The notes: generated by a model not told the origin, from the sequence alone. 64,000 nucleotides of DNA from Sulfurimonas sp. CG01_land_8_20_14_3_00_36_23 (GCA_002781365.1 PETN01000016.1:162330-226329); one strand, 5' to 3'. Positions 19,731 through 30,520 are shown, counted from the first letter of the stretch. Made by a program: numbers and translations.

Positions 19731-21122
19731 ATGAAAGCAATGCATAATTTTTTTACAAGTGGACATGAGTTGACATCTGATTTACAAAGCAGATATCAAA
19801 TGACAAATATTGCATTAATACTCTCGAGTGCAGGTTTGTGTTATGGGATTATAGGAAATTATTTTAGAGATATATCCGGACTCATACCTATTGAACTCTT
19901 CTTGTTGTTTGTCAACGGCATACTCTGGTATACACTCAGAACTTATAAAAATTCTTTTGAGTATGTGGTAAAGATTATTACAGCGCAGTTTACATTTTTA
20001 TTTTTGTTTCTTGTTTATACGAATGAACCGAATGCCTTAAAACATGTATGGCTTTTTACCTACCCAATAGTGTTACTCTATTTTCAAAAAAACAAAAATG
20101 GGATTTACTGGGTTGTTTTTACGATTTTAGCTTTAATTATCGCACCTTTACAGGGTTTTGTGGAAGTTCAATATAGTTTGTTTCAAGTAACTTATATAGC
20201 CTTTGTTTTAATTATTGTGACTATTATGGTCTACTTTTTTCAAGTGAAAATGAATGAGGCCAAAGATATTATTTTAGAACAGCAGGCAAGATTGCGCGGC
20301 TATAACGTGAACCTTGAAAAACAGCTCGAAGAGAAAGTTAAAAACCTAGAGGAGCTAAACGAATCGCTTGAGTTGAAAGTTGAAGAGAAAATCAAGGAAC
20401 TCATAAAAACAGAAAAACTTTTAACAACTCAATCCAAACAAGCTGTAATGGGTGAGATGATTAGCATGATTGCACATCAGTGGAGACAACCCCTCTCTAT
20501 GATAACCCTTCAAATATCAAACTTACAGATTCAAAAACTATTAGGAAAAAAAGTTGAAGAAGAAGAACTTTATAGAATACTTGAAGAGATAAGCAACACT
20601 ATTATTTACCTCTCAGAGACTATTGATGATTTTAAAACTTATTTTCATCCTGACAGAAAAGTAGAACAAGTGAAGATATTTAAGCTCCTCACTCGGGCAC
20701 TAAACTTTAGCCAAGTGAGATTAACCGAGACACATATAAAGGCGCAAATAGAGTTTACACATGAAGAGATAGAGATCAATACCTATGCCAATGAGATGAT
20801 ACAAGTTATCTTAAATCTGCTCAATAATGCTATAGATATTCTTGCTCAAGAGAAGAGAGCAGAGGCTATGATAAGAATAAGTGTAAAAGATAGGAACGAT
20901 ACTTTAGAGATTAGCGTGCAAGATAATGCGAGTGGAATAAAGAAAGAGGATTTACCACATATCTTTGAACCCTATTTTAGTACAAAAGGCAAAAATGGAA
21001 CAGGCTTAGGACTCTATATGAGTCAAATGATAATTGAAAAACAGTTCAAAGGAGAGATAAAAGTAGAAACATCGCCTAAGGGCTCTACTTTTATGGTAAC
21101 GATTCCTAAAAATATCTCCTGA
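19731..21122 (+). CDS. Membrane-bound sensor histidine kinase without an adjacent regulator
   Basis: I chose the ATG at 19731, 20 bases after the pabB stop. The longer reading from 19680 overlaps pabB and adds only a hydrophilic tail. The 463 residues comprise five or six transmembrane helices (about 25-190), a coiled-coil linker (about 200-240) and a kinase core. The H-box is MIAHQWRQPLSM, the N-box LNLLNNAID, and the G-boxes DNASGI and GTGLGLYMS. The HQWRQPL form is typical of many Campylobacterota kinases. No periplasmic sensor domain is visible, so sensing may be by the membrane helices. No response regulator is next to it. Confidence 0.88.
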   Translation: MKAMHNFFTSGHELTSDLQSRYQMTNIALILSSAGLCYGIIGNYFRDISGLIPIELFLLFVNGILWYTLRTYKNSFEYVVKIITAQFTFLFLFLVYTNEPNALKHVWLFTYPIVLLYFQKNKNGIYWVVFTILALIIAPLQGFVEVQYSLFQVTYIAFVLIIVTIMVYFFQVKMNEAKDIILEQQARLRGYNVNLEKQLEEKVKNLEELNESLELKVEEKIKELIKTEKLLTTQSKQAVMGEMISMIAHQWRQPLSMITLQISNLQIQKLLGKKVEEEELYRILEEISNTIIYLSETIDDFKTYFHPDRKVEQVKIFKLLTRALNFSQVRLTETHIKAQIEFTHEEIEINTYANEMIQVILNLLNNAIDILAQEKRAEAMIRISVKDRNDTLEISVQDNASGIKKEDLPHIFEPYFSTKGKNGTGLGLYMSQMIIEKQFKGEIKVETSPKGSTFMVTIPKNIS

Positions 21123-21799
21123 TGAAGAAGCTACTCTTTTTATATTTTGGTGTTGGCTTCTTCCTTTTTTTGAATATTTTTTATCACTCGTTTTATGAGG
21201 CACAAGAGTTTTCCTTTTTTACATATACTCTAACTCCTCTTGGACTTTTACTGCTTTTTTACCTTTTTTCAGTGACGCTTATTTTTTTTATGCGTAAGAG
21301 TTCTATGCTTTATTTTAAAGCAAAAGAGACTCTTTTCGCCTCTACATTTGTTCACTTTTCTCTCTCTTTATCTCTTGTTTTATGCATGCAATATACAGAG
21401 TTTTTACTCTTTCAATTTGCTTATCTTCTTTTCATTGTACGTTATGAGAACAAAAGAGTAAACGTTCTCTTCTCTCTTTTGTATCTTACTTTTGTGCATC
21501 ACTCTCTGCTTCAGCTTTTTATATCTGAGTTTGTTTTTCTCTATTTTATAAATCTTTTTCTTCTCTCCTATCTCCTCTATAGGGTGGATTTAGGGATAAG
21601 AAAAGGAGACGTTTTGGCATGTGGAATCTTCTTCTTACTCCTTCTTTTTATGTGGAATATTTCTGAGGCGTTTAGATATAGTTTATATGTCTGGCTGGAT
21701 ATAGTAGATGTGCAAAATGATGCCTCACCAGTTGTCGTTTTTGCTTTAACCATCCTGCATTCATCTCTTCTCTTTTTTATAGAGTTTAAAAAAAAATGA
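21122..21799 (+). CDS. Small polytopic membrane protein of unknown function
   Basis: A 225-residue, very hydrophobic protein with about six or seven transmembrane helices, rich in Phe, Leu and Tyr. Its start codon overlaps the stop of the histidine kinase gene (TGATG), so the two are probably translated together and may form one membrane sensor. I recognise no domain. One TCCACATGCC copy inside encodes ACG. Confidence 0.7.
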   Translation: MKKLLFLYFGVGFFLFLNIFYHSFYEAQEFSFFTYTLTPLGLLLLFYLFSVTLIFFMRKSSMLYFKAKETLFASTFVHFSLSLSLVLCMQYTEFLLFQFAYLLFIVRYENKRVNVLFSLLYLTFVHHSLLQLFISEFVFLYFINLFLLSYLLYRVDLGIRKGDVLACGIFFLLLLFMWNISEAFRYSLYVWLDIVDVQNDASPVVVFALTILHSSLLFFIEFKKK

Positions 21800-21811
21800 T
21801 ACTTATTGGGA

Positions 21812-21817
21812 TATAAT
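21812..21817 (+). promoter_or_regulatory. Probable -10 box for transaldolase-pilT
   Basis: TATAAT, 26 bases before the tal start. The following leader TTATTTAGGATTTTT is nearly the same as that before lysA at 26.3 kb. Confidence 0.5.
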
Positions 21818-21843
21818 AAAGAAAAATTATTTAGGATTTTTGT

Positions 21844-22824
21844 ATGTATATAGAAGATTTGAAGTTCTCGTTATGGGCAGATTTTATTGAACGGGATTAT
21901 CTTGATAATGAGTTCAAAGATTTGATAAACAAGGGTGTAATAAACGGAGCAACGTCTAACCCAGCTATTTTTAAAAATGCTATCTTAAACTCTCCTGCTT
22001 ACAAAGAGCAACTCACACTTCTCAGTGCTTTTGATTCCAAAGAGAAATATGAGGCGCTTGCCATCCATGATATTACCAAAGCGGCTGATATATTAAAACC
22101 GCTTTATGATGCTGGAGATGATGGCTATGTAAGTATTGAAGTGGACCCTAGCCTTTGCGATGATGCTCTTGCCACAATTGCTGAAGGGAAGAGACTTTTT
22201 AAAAGAATAGATAAAGAAAATGTAATGATTAAAGTTCCTGCAACTCCTGCAGGCTATGAAGCGATGCGTGAACTTACCGCATGTGGAATTCCAGTGAATG
22301 CAACGCTCATCTTCAAAAAAGAACAGGCTCTTTTATGTGCCAAAGCTTTTCAAGAGGGCATCGAAATCTATGGTAAAAATGTAGATACAGTCATAAGTAT
22401 TTTCGTAAGCAGAGTAGATAGAGCATTGGATGCGTTGCTCCAAGCGCATGGGATAGAGGTCGCTTTGAGTGGTATCTATAACAGTGCGGATATTTATGCA
22501 GCTATTGAGGAGATGAAAGTACCTGGTTGCAGGACACTTTTTGCAAGTACTGGTGTGAAAGATGACTCACTTCCTCCTTACTATTACGTAAGCGGGCTTT
22601 TGGCATATAACAGTGTAAATACAGCACCAGTGAAGACCATCAAAGCTTTTCATGAAAATGGTACGAAAGAGAGAGTTTTACCACTCTCAGATGAGCTAAT
22701 TCAAAAACATTTTCTTAAAATAAAAGAGGCTGGCATAGATTTTGAAGCAGTTTTAGATGCTCAAATTGCAGATGGATTGCTAGCATTTAAAGATGCATTT
22801 AAAGATATATTGGAGGCATTATGA
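21844..22824 (+). CDS. tal: Transaldolase
   Basis: Transfers dihydroxyacetone units in the non-oxidative pentose phosphate pathway. The 326-residue barrel shows GATSNPAIFKNAI (35-47), VSIEVDPSL and the Schiff-base lysine K130 in VMIKVPATPAGYEAM, followed by NATLIF. Its stop overlaps the pilT start (ATGA). Confidence 0.93.
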   Translation: MYIEDLKFSLWADFIERDYLDNEFKDLINKGVINGATSNPAIFKNAILNSPAYKEQLTLLSAFDSKEKYEALAIHDITKAADILKPLYDAGDDGYVSIEVDPSLCDDALATIAEGKRLFKRIDKENVMIKVPATPAGYEAMRELTACGIPVNATLIFKKEQALLCAKAFQEGIEIYGKNVDTVISIFVSRVDRALDALLQAHGIEVALSGIYNSADIYAAIEEMKVPGCRTLFASTGVKDDSLPPYYYVSGLLAYNSVNTAPVKTIKAFHENGTKERVLPLSDELIQKHFLKIKEAGIDFEAVLDAQIADGLLAFKDAFKDILEAL

Positions 22825-24020
22825 GTAGTGAAGAGAAAAATTATGTAGATGCGACAAAACTGACCTATGAACAACTCAAAAAAGTTGGAAAATATTTACA
22901 AAAGATGATAGAAGTAGGTGGAAGTGACCTTCATATCAAAGCGAATGCTGTTGTTCGTGCTAGAATCAATGGAAATATTGTCCAGTTCGGTGGTGGCATA
23001 TTTGCAAAAGAGGATGCACTCACTTTTGTAAAAGAGATATTAAAAGGAAGATATGCTGAATTTGTTGAGAAAAAAGAGATAGATTTTGTCTATCCTTTTA
23101 GCGACACAAGCCGTTTTCGTGTCAATATATTTTTTCAAATGGATGGAATCTCTGCGGTTTTTCGTACAATTCCTGTTAAAATTCCAGCAATGAGCGAGTT
23201 ACATCTTCCTGATATTATTCAAAAGTTTACACAACTCGAACGTGGTTTAGTTTTGGTTACGGGAGTTACAGGAAGTGGTAAATCTACAACTTTGGCTTCG
23301 ATGATTAATGAGATAAATCTTACAAAAAAGAAACATATTATTACCATTGAAGATCCAATCGAATTTGTTCATAAAGATAGAGGATGTATCATTAACCAGC
23401 GTTCAGTAGGACAAGATACGCTCTCCTTTGGAACAGCGCTTCGAGCTGCTCTTCGTGAAGACCCAGATATTATCTTAGTTGGAGAGATGCGAGATCGTGA
23501 GACAATCAACTTGGCACTTCATGCCGCAGATACAGGACACTTGGTTTTCTCAACACTTCATACCATAGATGCAAAAGAGACAATTAACCGTATTATTGCA
23601 ACATTCTCTACAGAAGAACAAAATCGTATTCGACTCTCCTTAGCAGGAGTAATCCAAGGTGTGGTATCTCAGCGTCTCATCCCAACTGTGGACTCAAAAC
23701 GTAGAGCTGCTGTTGAAGTTCTCGTTCGTACACCGACGATTGAAAAACTTATCATGGAAAATCGTGATTATGAAATTCGTGATGTTATCGAAAAAGGGAG
23801 AGAACACTATAAGTCCCAAAGTTTTGACCAATCCATCTTAGATCTTTATAATGAGGGAGTTATCTCAAAAGAGATGGCTTTAGAACATGCTACTAGTGCT
23901 GCTGACTTAGAACTTAGAATGAGTGGTTTAACAGCTGGAAAACTCTCTGAGCAAAACGGTGATACAAAAAATGGAGCGATAAGATTAGAGTCTAGGGATG
24001 ATATTTTTGATTTGAAATAG
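22821..24020 (+). CDS. pilT: PilT-type retraction/secretion ATPase
   Basis: A hexameric ATPase of the PilT/GspE family, cytoplasmic, which powers retraction of type IV pili or related competence filaments. At 399 residues it is a little longer than typical PilT. The Walker A motif is GVTGSGKST (148-156). The Asp box ITIEDPIEF, Walker [13 protein letters not shown] and the His box [15 protein letters not shown] are all present. No other pilus gene is in this window and it is coupled to tal by a four-base overlap. It matters here because the window carries an uptake-sequence-like repeat. Confidence 0.9.
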   Translation: MSSEEKNYVDATKLTYEQLKKVGKYLQKMIEVGGSDLHIKANAVVRARINGNIVQFGGGIFAKEDALTFVKEILKGRYAEFVEKKEIDFVYPFSDTSRFRVNIFFQMDGISAVFRTIPVKIPAMSELHLPDIIQKFTQLERGLVLVTGVTGSGKSTTLASMINEINLTKKKHIITIEDPIEFVHKDRGCIINQRSVGQDTLSFGTALRAALREDPDIILVGEMRDRETINLALHAADTGHLVFSTLHTIDAKETINRIIATFSTEEQNRIRLSLAGVIQGVVSQRLIPTVDSKRRAAVEVLVRTPTIEKLIMENRDYEIRDVIEKGREHYKSQSFDQSILDLYNEGVISKEMALEHATSAADLELRMSGLTAGKLSEQNGDTKNGAIRLESRDDIFDLK

Positions 24021-24063
24021 GGGCTTATAAGAACTATTTAATTGATATTAAAGCTTGTTTAGA

Positions 24064-24069
24064 TACAAT
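24064..24069 (+). promoter_or_regulatory. Probable -10 box for rplY-pth
   Basis: TACAAT in AGATACAATTGCG, 31 bases before the rplY start, in an 80-base gap after pilT. Confidence 0.4.
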
Positions 24070-24100
24070 TGCGCCTATTTTAAAATTACAAGGATTTAAT

Positions 24101-24637
24101 ATGTTAGAAGGCATAGTTAGAGAGAGTATTGGTAAGAAGGGCACAAAGGCACTTCGCCGTGATGGTTATCTGATTGCAAACATTTACGGAAAAGGTCTTG
24201 AAAATATTCATGCAGCATTCAAGTCAAATGAGTATATCCGTACTGTTCGCAACAAAGAAACTTTATCATTCCCAGTTAGCGTTGGTGGTAAAGAGATGAA
24301 TGTTGTTGTTCAATCATATGAGTCACACCCAGTTACGGGTATTTTGTTACACGTTGATTTAATGGTAGCACAACCAGGTGTTGTAGCACACTATCACGTT
24401 CCTGTTGTAACAAGTGGTATCGCCTTTGGTCTTAAAAACAAAGGTTTAGTAAATATCTCAAAACCTCGTTTAAGAGTAAAAGCAGCGATTGAAAATGTTC
24501 CAAACAGCATAGTTGTTGATGTAACACCAATGGATGTTGGTGACTCTAGACTTATTCGTGATATAGCTAAAATCGAAAATGTAACATTTACAGATTCAGA
24601 GCGTGTAGCTGTAGTAAGTATTATTAAAGCTAAATAA
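24101..24637 (+). CDS. rplY: 50S ribosomal protein L25/general stress protein Ctc
   Basis: Binds 5S rRNA in the large subunit. At 178 residues it is the long Ctc form with an N-terminal L25 domain (about 1-90) and a C-terminal beta domain ([17 protein letters not shown] onward). It carries a good AAGGATTTAAT site and is followed two bases later by pth, a pairing common in bacteria. Confidence 0.94.
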   Translation: MLEGIVRESIGKKGTKALRRDGYLIANIYGKGLENIHAAFKSNEYIRTVRNKETLSFPVSVGGKEMNVVVQSYESHPVTGILLHVDLMVAQPGVVAHYHVPVVTSGIAFGLKNKGLVNISKPRLRVKAAIENVPNSIVVDVTPMDVGDSRLIRDIAKIENVTFTDSERVAVVSIIKAK

Positions 24638-24639
24638 AA

Positions 24640-25197
24640 ATGCTCATAGTCGGACTAGGAAATCCTGGAACGACTTATGAACACAACCGCCATAACATAG
24701 GTTTTATGGTGATTGATGCACTTATAAAAAGATTTGGTGCTCAAAAACTCTCCTCCTCATCGTTTAAAGGTGAACTTTTTAAATTTTCTCAAAATTTTCT
24801 TTTAAAACCACTTACATATATGAACCTCTCTGGTGAATCTATCCAAGCTGTTAAAAATTTTTATAAAATTGAACAAGTTGTTGTCATCCATGATGATTTA
24901 GATTTGCCTTTTGGAACACTTCGATTTAAACATGGTGGCGGTCATGGCGGTCATAACGGCTTAAAGTCTGCAGATGAGAAGATTTCTCAAGAGTATATAC
25001 GCATCCGTATGGGCATAGGAAAACCAGAGCATAAAGGGGAAGTTGCATCTTATGTTTTAAGTGACTTTAATGCCCCAGAAGAGAAGCATCTTGGCATGTG
25101 GATTTCTCATGTTTGTGATGCAGTTGAGTATTTACTACAAAATTCTTTAGAAGATACAAGTAGCCAATTTACAATTAAAAAATTTCAGCTAAAATAG
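24640..25197 (+). CDS. pth: Peptidyl-tRNA hydrolase
   Basis: Recycles tRNA from prematurely released peptidyl-tRNA. The 185-residue protein shows VGLGNPGTTYEHNRHNIGF with the catalytic histidine at residue 18, the conserved IHDDLDLPFG, and GGGHGGHNGLKS. It sits between rplY and the LptF/G permease. One repeat copy encodes GMW. Confidence 0.95.
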   Translation: MLIVGLGNPGTTYEHNRHNIGFMVIDALIKRFGAQKLSSSSFKGELFKFSQNFLLKPLTYMNLSGESIQAVKNFYKIEQVVVIHDDLDLPFGTLRFKHGGGHGGHNGLKSADEKISQEYIRIRMGIGKPEHKGEVASYVLSDFNAPEEKHLGMWISHVCDAVEYLLQNSLEDTSSQFTIKKFQLK

Positions 25198-25222
25198 CAG
25201 TTAATTTTCTTAACGGATTTGT

Positions 25223-26293
25223 ATGCTGGCTTTTAAATATATCGCTTTACATTATATAAAATATTTCTTCATTATCTTACTCGCCCTCGTACTTTTTTTA
25301 GTTGGATTTGATTATATGGAAAATGCAAGCGATCTTGCATCTTCTGCGAACTTATTGCTGATTTATCTCGTTTATAAAGCATTTTTTGCTGTCGATATGC
25401 TTCTGCCTCTCTCCCTTATATTTGCTATGATATCTACAAAAATATTTTTAATACGCTCCAACGCACTTGTCTCTTTTTACTCTCTTGGGTACTCTAGAGT
25501 GGAGGTGCTCAGACCATTTGTTGTGGTCTCAAGCACTATAATCGTTATCTTTATCTCTTTACATGCTTTGCCAAGTTTCTCAAGAGCAGATGAATTTTCA
25601 AACAATATACGAAAAAACGCTGAGTATTTAAGTCCGACACGCGATCTTTTCTTCACCTACAAAAAGCAATATGTCTATTTTTCAAGAATGCTTCCGCTTC
25701 AAGAAAAGGCAGAAGGTATACGTGTTTTTACGATGGAGAGCAACTCCTTAAAAGAGGTGCTCATTGCCAAAGAAGCACTCTACAGAGACGATAGCTGGCA
25801 CATAAATTATGCAGATATGATTACAAAACCTGAGAATCTGGATTTTGATTCTTTGGGTATAACACTCACGCACTCCAAGGATTTAGAAATATTAGAAGGT
25901 TTTAGACCAAAGATACTAGATCAGGTCTATGAAGGAAAAGTAAACTTTACTATTATGGATGCTGTAGATGCAATCTTACTTCTTAAAAATCAAAATATAA
26001 ATACAAGTAGTATCAAAGGAGCGCTTTATAAGATATTTATCTATCCCTTTTTTGTTCCATGTTTAGTAGTTATTATCTTCTTTTTTGTGCCTATAAGTCC
26101 TCGCTTTTTAAATGTGTCTCTTTTTAGTTTTGGTGCAATCTTGGCAACACTTTTGGTGTGGGGAGTCCTCTTTATGCTTATAGAATTATCGAACAATAAA
26201 ACAATTCCTAGTGAGGTTGGTGTCGTCGCTCCTGTTGTTATTTTATTCATTATTGCGCTACGACAGTATAGATATTATCTAAAAATTACATAA
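25223..26293 (+). CDS. LptF/LptG family permease
   Basis: A YjgP/YjgQ-type permease of 356 residues, with about three transmembrane helices at each end and a periplasmic domain between (about 110-265). Such proteins form the inner-membrane channel of the Lpt complex that moves lipopolysaccharide to the outer membrane. Which of LptF or LptG it is cannot be decided here. The start follows pth by 25 bases. Confidence 0.85.
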   Translation: MLAFKYIALHYIKYFFIILLALVLFLVGFDYMENASDLASSANLLLIYLVYKAFFAVDMLLPLSLIFAMISTKIFLIRSNALVSFYSLGYSRVEVLRPFVVVSSTIIVIFISLHALPSFSRADEFSNNIRKNAEYLSPTRDLFFTYKKQYVYFSRMLPLQEKAEGIRVFTMESNSLKEVLIAKEALYRDDSWHINYADMITKPENLDFDSLGITLTHSKDLEILEGFRPKILDQVYEGKVNFTIMDAVDAILLLKNQNINTSSIKGALYKIFIYPFFVPCLVVIIFFFVPISPRFLNVSLFSFGAILATLLVWGVLFMLIELSNNKTIPSEVGVVAPVVILFIIALRQYRYYLKIT

Positions 26294-26342
26294 ATATAAG
26301 TACTTTTTAGATAGAATCACTTAAAAATTATTTAGGATTTTT

Positions 26343-27554
26343 ATGATAAATTTTAAAGAACTCGCAAGCGAATATAAAACCCCATTATATGTATATGACC
26401 TAGACTATATGAGCGCTCAGTATCAGAAACTCAAAGAGGCATTTAAGGCAAAGAAATCGATTTTGGCGTATGCAGTCAAAGCAAACTCAAACCTAAGTGT
26501 TGTGAAGCATTTCGCAACTTTAGGAGCAGGTGCTGACTGTGTCTCTATCGGTGAAGTACGCCGTGCATTTTTAGCAGGTATCCCAAAGTATAAGATTATT
26601 TTTTCAGGAGTCGGCAAGAGTGATGATGAGATACGAGAAGCGATTCAAAAAGATATTTTATATATCAATGTTGAGAGTGAAGCAGAGTTAGCAAGAGTAA
26701 ACTTGATAGCAAAAGAGCTAGATTCCACATGCCGAATAAGCATACGCGTCAATCCAAATATTGACCCAAAAACACACCCTTATATCTCAACAGGTCTGCA
26801 TGACAATAAATTTGGAGTAGATTTAAATAGTGCAAAAAGAATGTATATTTTTGCAAATAACTCTGAGCATCTAGACCCAGTTGGAATCCACTTTCATATT
26901 GGTTCACAGCTTACACAGCTTCAGCCGATTCGTGAATCAGCAGAAATAGTCGCAGACTTGGTGCGTTCACTTCAAAAAATCAATATAGAGTTAAAGTTCT
27001 TTGATATAGGTGGCGGGATAGGTGTGAAGTATGATGATGAAACAACCATTAAGCCTTACGACTATGCACAAGCAATTTTAGGGACACTTACTGCGCTTGA
27101 CTTGACTGTTATTTGTGAGCCAGGAAGATTTTTAACTGCAAATGCGGGTTATTTTTTGACAAAAGTTTTATATGAAAAACAAAATGGTGATAAGAAGTTT
27201 GTCGTTGTCGATGGTGCTATGAATGACCTGCTCCGTCCTGCTCTTTATGGAGCATACCACAAAATAGAAGCAATCACAGAGAGTACCTCGGAACCTAGAG
27301 CTGTTGATGTTGTTGGTCCAGTGTGTGAGAGTGGAGATTTCTTTGCCAAAAATTATCTTCTTCCAGAGTTACAGCACAATGATTTGTTAGTGATTCACAG
27401 TGCAGGTTCTTACGGCTTTGGAATGGGGAGCAACTACAACACCAGAGGCAGAAGTGCTGAAGTTGCAGTGCAAAATGGCGAAGTAAAACTCATTCGAAGA
27501 CGAGAGAGTTTTGAAGATTTAGTCGCTCTTGAATTAGAGTTTTTGGAAGATTAA
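26343..27554 (+). CDS. lysA: Diaminopimelate decarboxylase
   Basis: Makes lysine from meso-diaminopimelate with pyridoxal phosphate. The 403 residues include the cofactor lysine K46 in YAVKANSN, GADCVSIGE, HFHIGSQ, GGGIGVKY, CEPGRFLTANAG and VCESGDFF with the cysteine from the partner subunit. The TAGAAT at 26312 may be a -10 box. It heads a run of lysA, HAD phosphatase, pheA and hisC. Confidence 0.96.
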   Translation: MINFKELASEYKTPLYVYDLDYMSAQYQKLKEAFKAKKSILAYAVKANSNLSVVKHFATLGAGADCVSIGEVRRAFLAGIPKYKIIFSGVGKSDDEIREAIQKDILYINVESEAELARVNLIAKELDSTCRISIRVNPNIDPKTHPYISTGLHDNKFGVDLNSAKRMYIFANNSEHLDPVGIHFHIGSQLTQLQPIRESAEIVADLVRSLQKINIELKFFDIGGGIGVKYDDETTIKPYDYAQAILGTLTALDLTVICEPGRFLTANAGYFLTKVLYEKQNGDKKFVVVDGAMNDLLRPALYGAYHKIEAITESTSEPRAVDVVGPVCESGDFFAKNYLLPELQHNDLLVIHSAGSYGFGMGSNYNTRGRSAEVAVQNGEVKLIRRRESFEDLVALELEFLED

Positions 27555-27555
27555 A

Positions 27556-28332
27556 ATGTACTTCATTGATGTTCAAGGTACCCTAATAAGTGATGCAGAC
27601 AGAACTCCAATACGGGGGAGTATAGAGTTTATTGATAGGCTCAATGAGCAAAAGATACCCTATATGATTATCACAAATAACACGAAAAAAGCATCGAAAG
27701 ATTTTTATAACTATTTACAAAGTATAGGGTTTAATTTTGAATTCTCCTCTTATCTAGACCCCTTGATGCTCCTTCAAAAGAGTGTAGATAAAGAGAAAGT
27801 TGCGGCGTATGGAACAGAGGAGTTTTTAGCTGAACTCGTCAATATGGGTTATCTTCTTGACTATAAACATCCAAAGAGTGTGTTAATCTCTATAAAAGCA
27901 GATTATACGAGTGATGAGTATGCGCAGATTATAGATTTTCTTTTAGCGGGTGCATCTCTGTTTGGTATGCATGAGACCTCTATATATGCGAAAAACTCAA
28001 AAAGATACCCAGGTGTTGGAGCTATTTTAAAGCTTTTAGAGTTTGCTACTTCAACTCCCTACATCGTTGTTGGAAAGCCTAGTAGAACCTTTTACGATGC
28101 CTCTTTAGAGATGATACAAAAACAAGTTCCACATGCCAAATATAGTGACATAACTATTATTAGTGATGATGTCAAAGGTGACTTAGGCGGGGCAAAAGAG
28201 CTTGGGATGGAAACAATCTTTGTGACGAGCGGAAAGTATAAATCAGCTCAAGAGATTGTTCCATTTTTAGAAGATGCATTAAAACCAGATTTCATCTATG
28301 GTGATATGCAAGATATATTGGAGACCTTATGA
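27556..28332 (+). CDS. HAD-superfamily (NagD-like) phosphatase
   Basis: A 258-residue HAD hydrolase with the nucleophile motif DVQGT (4-8), the second motif ITNNT (38-42), the lysine in VVGKPSRTFYD and the acidic motif SDDVKGDLGGAKELGM. The order of cap and core fits the IIA subfamily. It lies one base after lysA and overlaps pheA by four bases. A phosphatase step in amino acid synthesis is suggested only by this context, and the substrate is unknown. One repeat copy encodes PHA. Confidence 0.82.
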   Translation: MYFIDVQGTLISDADRTPIRGSIEFIDRLNEQKIPYMIITNNTKKASKDFYNYLQSIGFNFEFSSYLDPLMLLQKSVDKEKVAAYGTEEFLAELVNMGYLLDYKHPKSVLISIKADYTSDEYAQIIDFLLAGASLFGMHETSIYAKNSKRYPGVGAILKLLEFATSTPYIVVGKPSRTFYDASLEMIQKQVPHAKYSDITIISDDVKGDLGGAKELGMETIFVTSGKYKSAQEIVPFLEDALKPDFIYGDMQDILETL

Positions 28333-29411
28333 AAACTTTAGAAGAGTGCAGAGAAGCCATTGATACTATAGATAATGAGATACTCAAACTTTTAAATCAA
28401 AGAATGAAAGTAGTAGCAAGAGTCGGTGAGATAAAGCATGATAATGGAACTGCAGTCTATAGACCAGAGCGTGAAAAAGCTATCATCCAAAGACTGGATG
28501 AGCGAAGTCAAGCGGAAAATGGTGCTTTAAAAAAAGGTGCGATTGAAGCTATCTATCTCGAAATATTTGCAGTAGCAAGAAACCTTGAACTCCCTGAACG
28601 TATAGCGTTTTTAGGGCCAGAGGGAAGCTTTACGCACCAAGCGGCTGAGAGCCGTTTTGGCGGGATGAGTGATTATCTCTCTTTAGGCTCCATTCACTCT
28701 GTCTTTAAAACACTAGAAGCTGGACGTGCAAAGTTTGGTGTTGTTCCTATTGAAAACTCAAGAGATGGAATCGTTGGAGAGACACTCGACCTTCTTGCAA
28801 AGAGTTCTGTGAAGATTGTTGCAGAGTTGTATATGCCGATTCATATGTCTTTTGTAACAAAAGCAAATAAGTTAGAGGATATTACAAAAATATATTCTAA
28901 AGATAAAGGGTTTGGGCAATGTAGAGATTTTCTACTTGAACATGGTTTTATGAATGTGGAAAAAATACCGGTCGAATCGACAGCAACGGCTGCTATTTTA
29001 GCAGCAAAAGAACCAAACTCAGCGGCAATATGCTCTCACATCGCGGCAAAACTTTATGGAGTGCCAACTCTTTTTGACAATATAGAAGATGAGATTGACA
29101 ATAAAACAAGGTTTGTCATCCTAAGCAATTTTAAAAATGCAATCTCTCATGATGATAAAACGTCAATTTTAGTACGTCTTAAAGATGGTGTAGAAGCAGG
29201 GTCATTGCTGCGTTTCTTGGGAGATTTTAATGATGAGAAAATAAACCTTTCAAAAATAGAGTCTCGACCTTCAAAAGATAAAAGCGGATTTGGCTATTGG
29301 TTCTTTATGGACTTTTATGGTCATATCGATGAAGAAAAAGTACAAAAAGCAATAGATAAACATAAAGATGAAGTGACATGGCTGGGAAGCTATGCAAAAG
29401 GCGAATCGTGA
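28329..29411 (+). CDS. pheA: Bifunctional chorismate mutase/prephenate dehydratase
   Basis: Converts chorismate through prephenate to phenylpyruvate for phenylalanine synthesis. The 360 residues hold an AroQ-type mutase domain (about 1-85), a dehydratase domain starting at [13 protein letters not shown] (about 94) with ESTATAAI and NKTRFVIL, and an ACT domain with the [16 protein letters not shown] effector motif. Feedback control by phenylalanine is therefore likely. The hisC start overlaps its stop. Confidence 0.95.
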   Translation: MKTLEECREAIDTIDNEILKLLNQRMKVVARVGEIKHDNGTAVYRPEREKAIIQRLDERSQAENGALKKGAIEAIYLEIFAVARNLELPERIAFLGPEGSFTHQAAESRFGGMSDYLSLGSIHSVFKTLEAGRAKFGVVPIENSRDGIVGETLDLLAKSSVKIVAELYMPIHMSFVTKANKLEDITKIYSKDKGFGQCRDFLLEHGFMNVEKIPVESTATAAILAAKEPNSAAICSHIAAKLYGVPTLFDNIEDEIDNKTRFVILSNFKNAISHDDKTSILVRLKDGVEAGSLLRFLGDFNDEKINLSKIESRPSKDKSGFGYWFFMDFYGHIDEEKVQKAIDKHKDEVTWLGSYAKGES

Positions 29412-30502
29412 AATTTAATAGTACATTAGAAAATATTACAACCTATGAGGCGGGCAAGCCAATAGAGTTAGTTGTCCGTGAGTTTGGGATTGAACCAAAG
29501 GATATAATAAAACTTGCTTCAAATGAGAATCCATTTGGATGCTCACCAAAAGTAAAAGAGGCTGTGAGTGCGATAGTCTCTAAAATGTCTCTTTATCCTG
29601 ATGACTCTATGATAAAGTTAAAAGATGCACTCAGTCAAAGATTTGATGTTGCAAAAGAGAAGATTGTTATTGGTTCAGGAAGCGATCAGGTTATAGAGTT
29701 TGCTATCCATGCAAAAGCCTCTAGTACATCTAAAGTTTTAATGAACAGCATCACCTTTGCAATGTATGAAATTTATGCAAAGCATGTGGGTGCAACAGTG
29801 ATACGAACTGCTTCACAAGAGCATAATTTAGATGAGTTCTATGCACTGTATCTAGAACATAAGCCTGAGATTATATTTCTTTGCACGCCAAATAACCCAA
29901 CAGGGGATGCTATTGATGCCAAAGATCTATTTGATTTTTTAGCTAAAATAGATGAAGATACTCTAGTCATTATTGATGGGGCATACATGGAGTATGGCAT
30001 GTATAGAGATAGTGATAAAAAAGTAGAACCTAAAGAGCTTATAGAAAAATTTAACAATGTTTTATATCTTGGAACTTTCTCAAAAGCGTATGGACTTGGT
30101 GGAATGAGAGTGGGATATGGTATTGCAAGTGAACAAATAATCCATGAACTTTATAAATTAAGAGCACCGTTTAATATCACTACTCTTTCACTTGAAGCTG
30201 CGAGTGTGGCTCTAAGTGATGAAGAATTTGTAAAGAAATGTATAATTAGCAATTTCGAAGAGATGAAACGATATGAAGAGTTTGCAAAAGAGCAAAAAAT
30301 AGATATAATTGAGAGCTATACAAATTTTGTTACCTTATGTCTCAATGAAACTCAAAACTCTTCATCCATCGCTAACAAGCTTTTACAAAAGGGAATGATA
30401 GTAAGAGATTTAAGCAGTTATAAGATGAACGCAATACGTGTAACGGTCGGTACAGTAGAGCAAAATAGTCGTTTTTTTGAACTATTAAAAGAGATAATAT
30501 AA
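29408..30502 (+). CDS. hisC: Histidinol-phosphate aminotransferase
   Basis: A class I/II pyridoxal phosphate aminotransferase for histidine synthesis, which often also acts on aromatic amino acids, fitting its place behind pheA. I chose the GTG at 29408 (GTGA overlap with the pheA stop, AAAAGG upstream). The longer ATG frame from 29378 adds residues unlike the family. The 364 residues show [17 protein letters not shown] and the cofactor lysine in [15 protein letters not shown]. Confidence 0.93.
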   Translation: MKFNSTLENITTYEAGKPIELVVREFGIEPKDIIKLASNENPFGCSPKVKEAVSAIVSKMSLYPDDSMIKLKDALSQRFDVAKEKIVIGSGSDQVIEFAIHAKASSTSKVLMNSITFAMYEIYAKHVGATVIRTASQEHNLDEFYALYLEHKPEIIFLCTPNNPTGDAIDAKDLFDFLAKIDEDTLVIIDGAYMEYGMYRDSDKKVEPKELIEKFNNVLYLGTFSKAYGLGGMRVGYGIASEQIIHELYKLRAPFNITTLSLEAASVALSDEEFVKKCIISNFEEMKRYEEFAKEQKIDIIESYTNFVTLCLNETQNSSSIANKLLQKGMIVRDLSSYKMNAIRVTVGTVEQNSRFFELLKEII

Positions 30503-30520
30503 TTACAAAATGGGAATTTA

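Noticed and set aside
21822..26345. The near-identical leaders AAAAATTATTTAGGATTTT before tal and lysA as a shared regulatory site
   Set aside because: They consist of the usual AGGATTT ribosome binding site in AT-rich context, which also precedes several other genes here.
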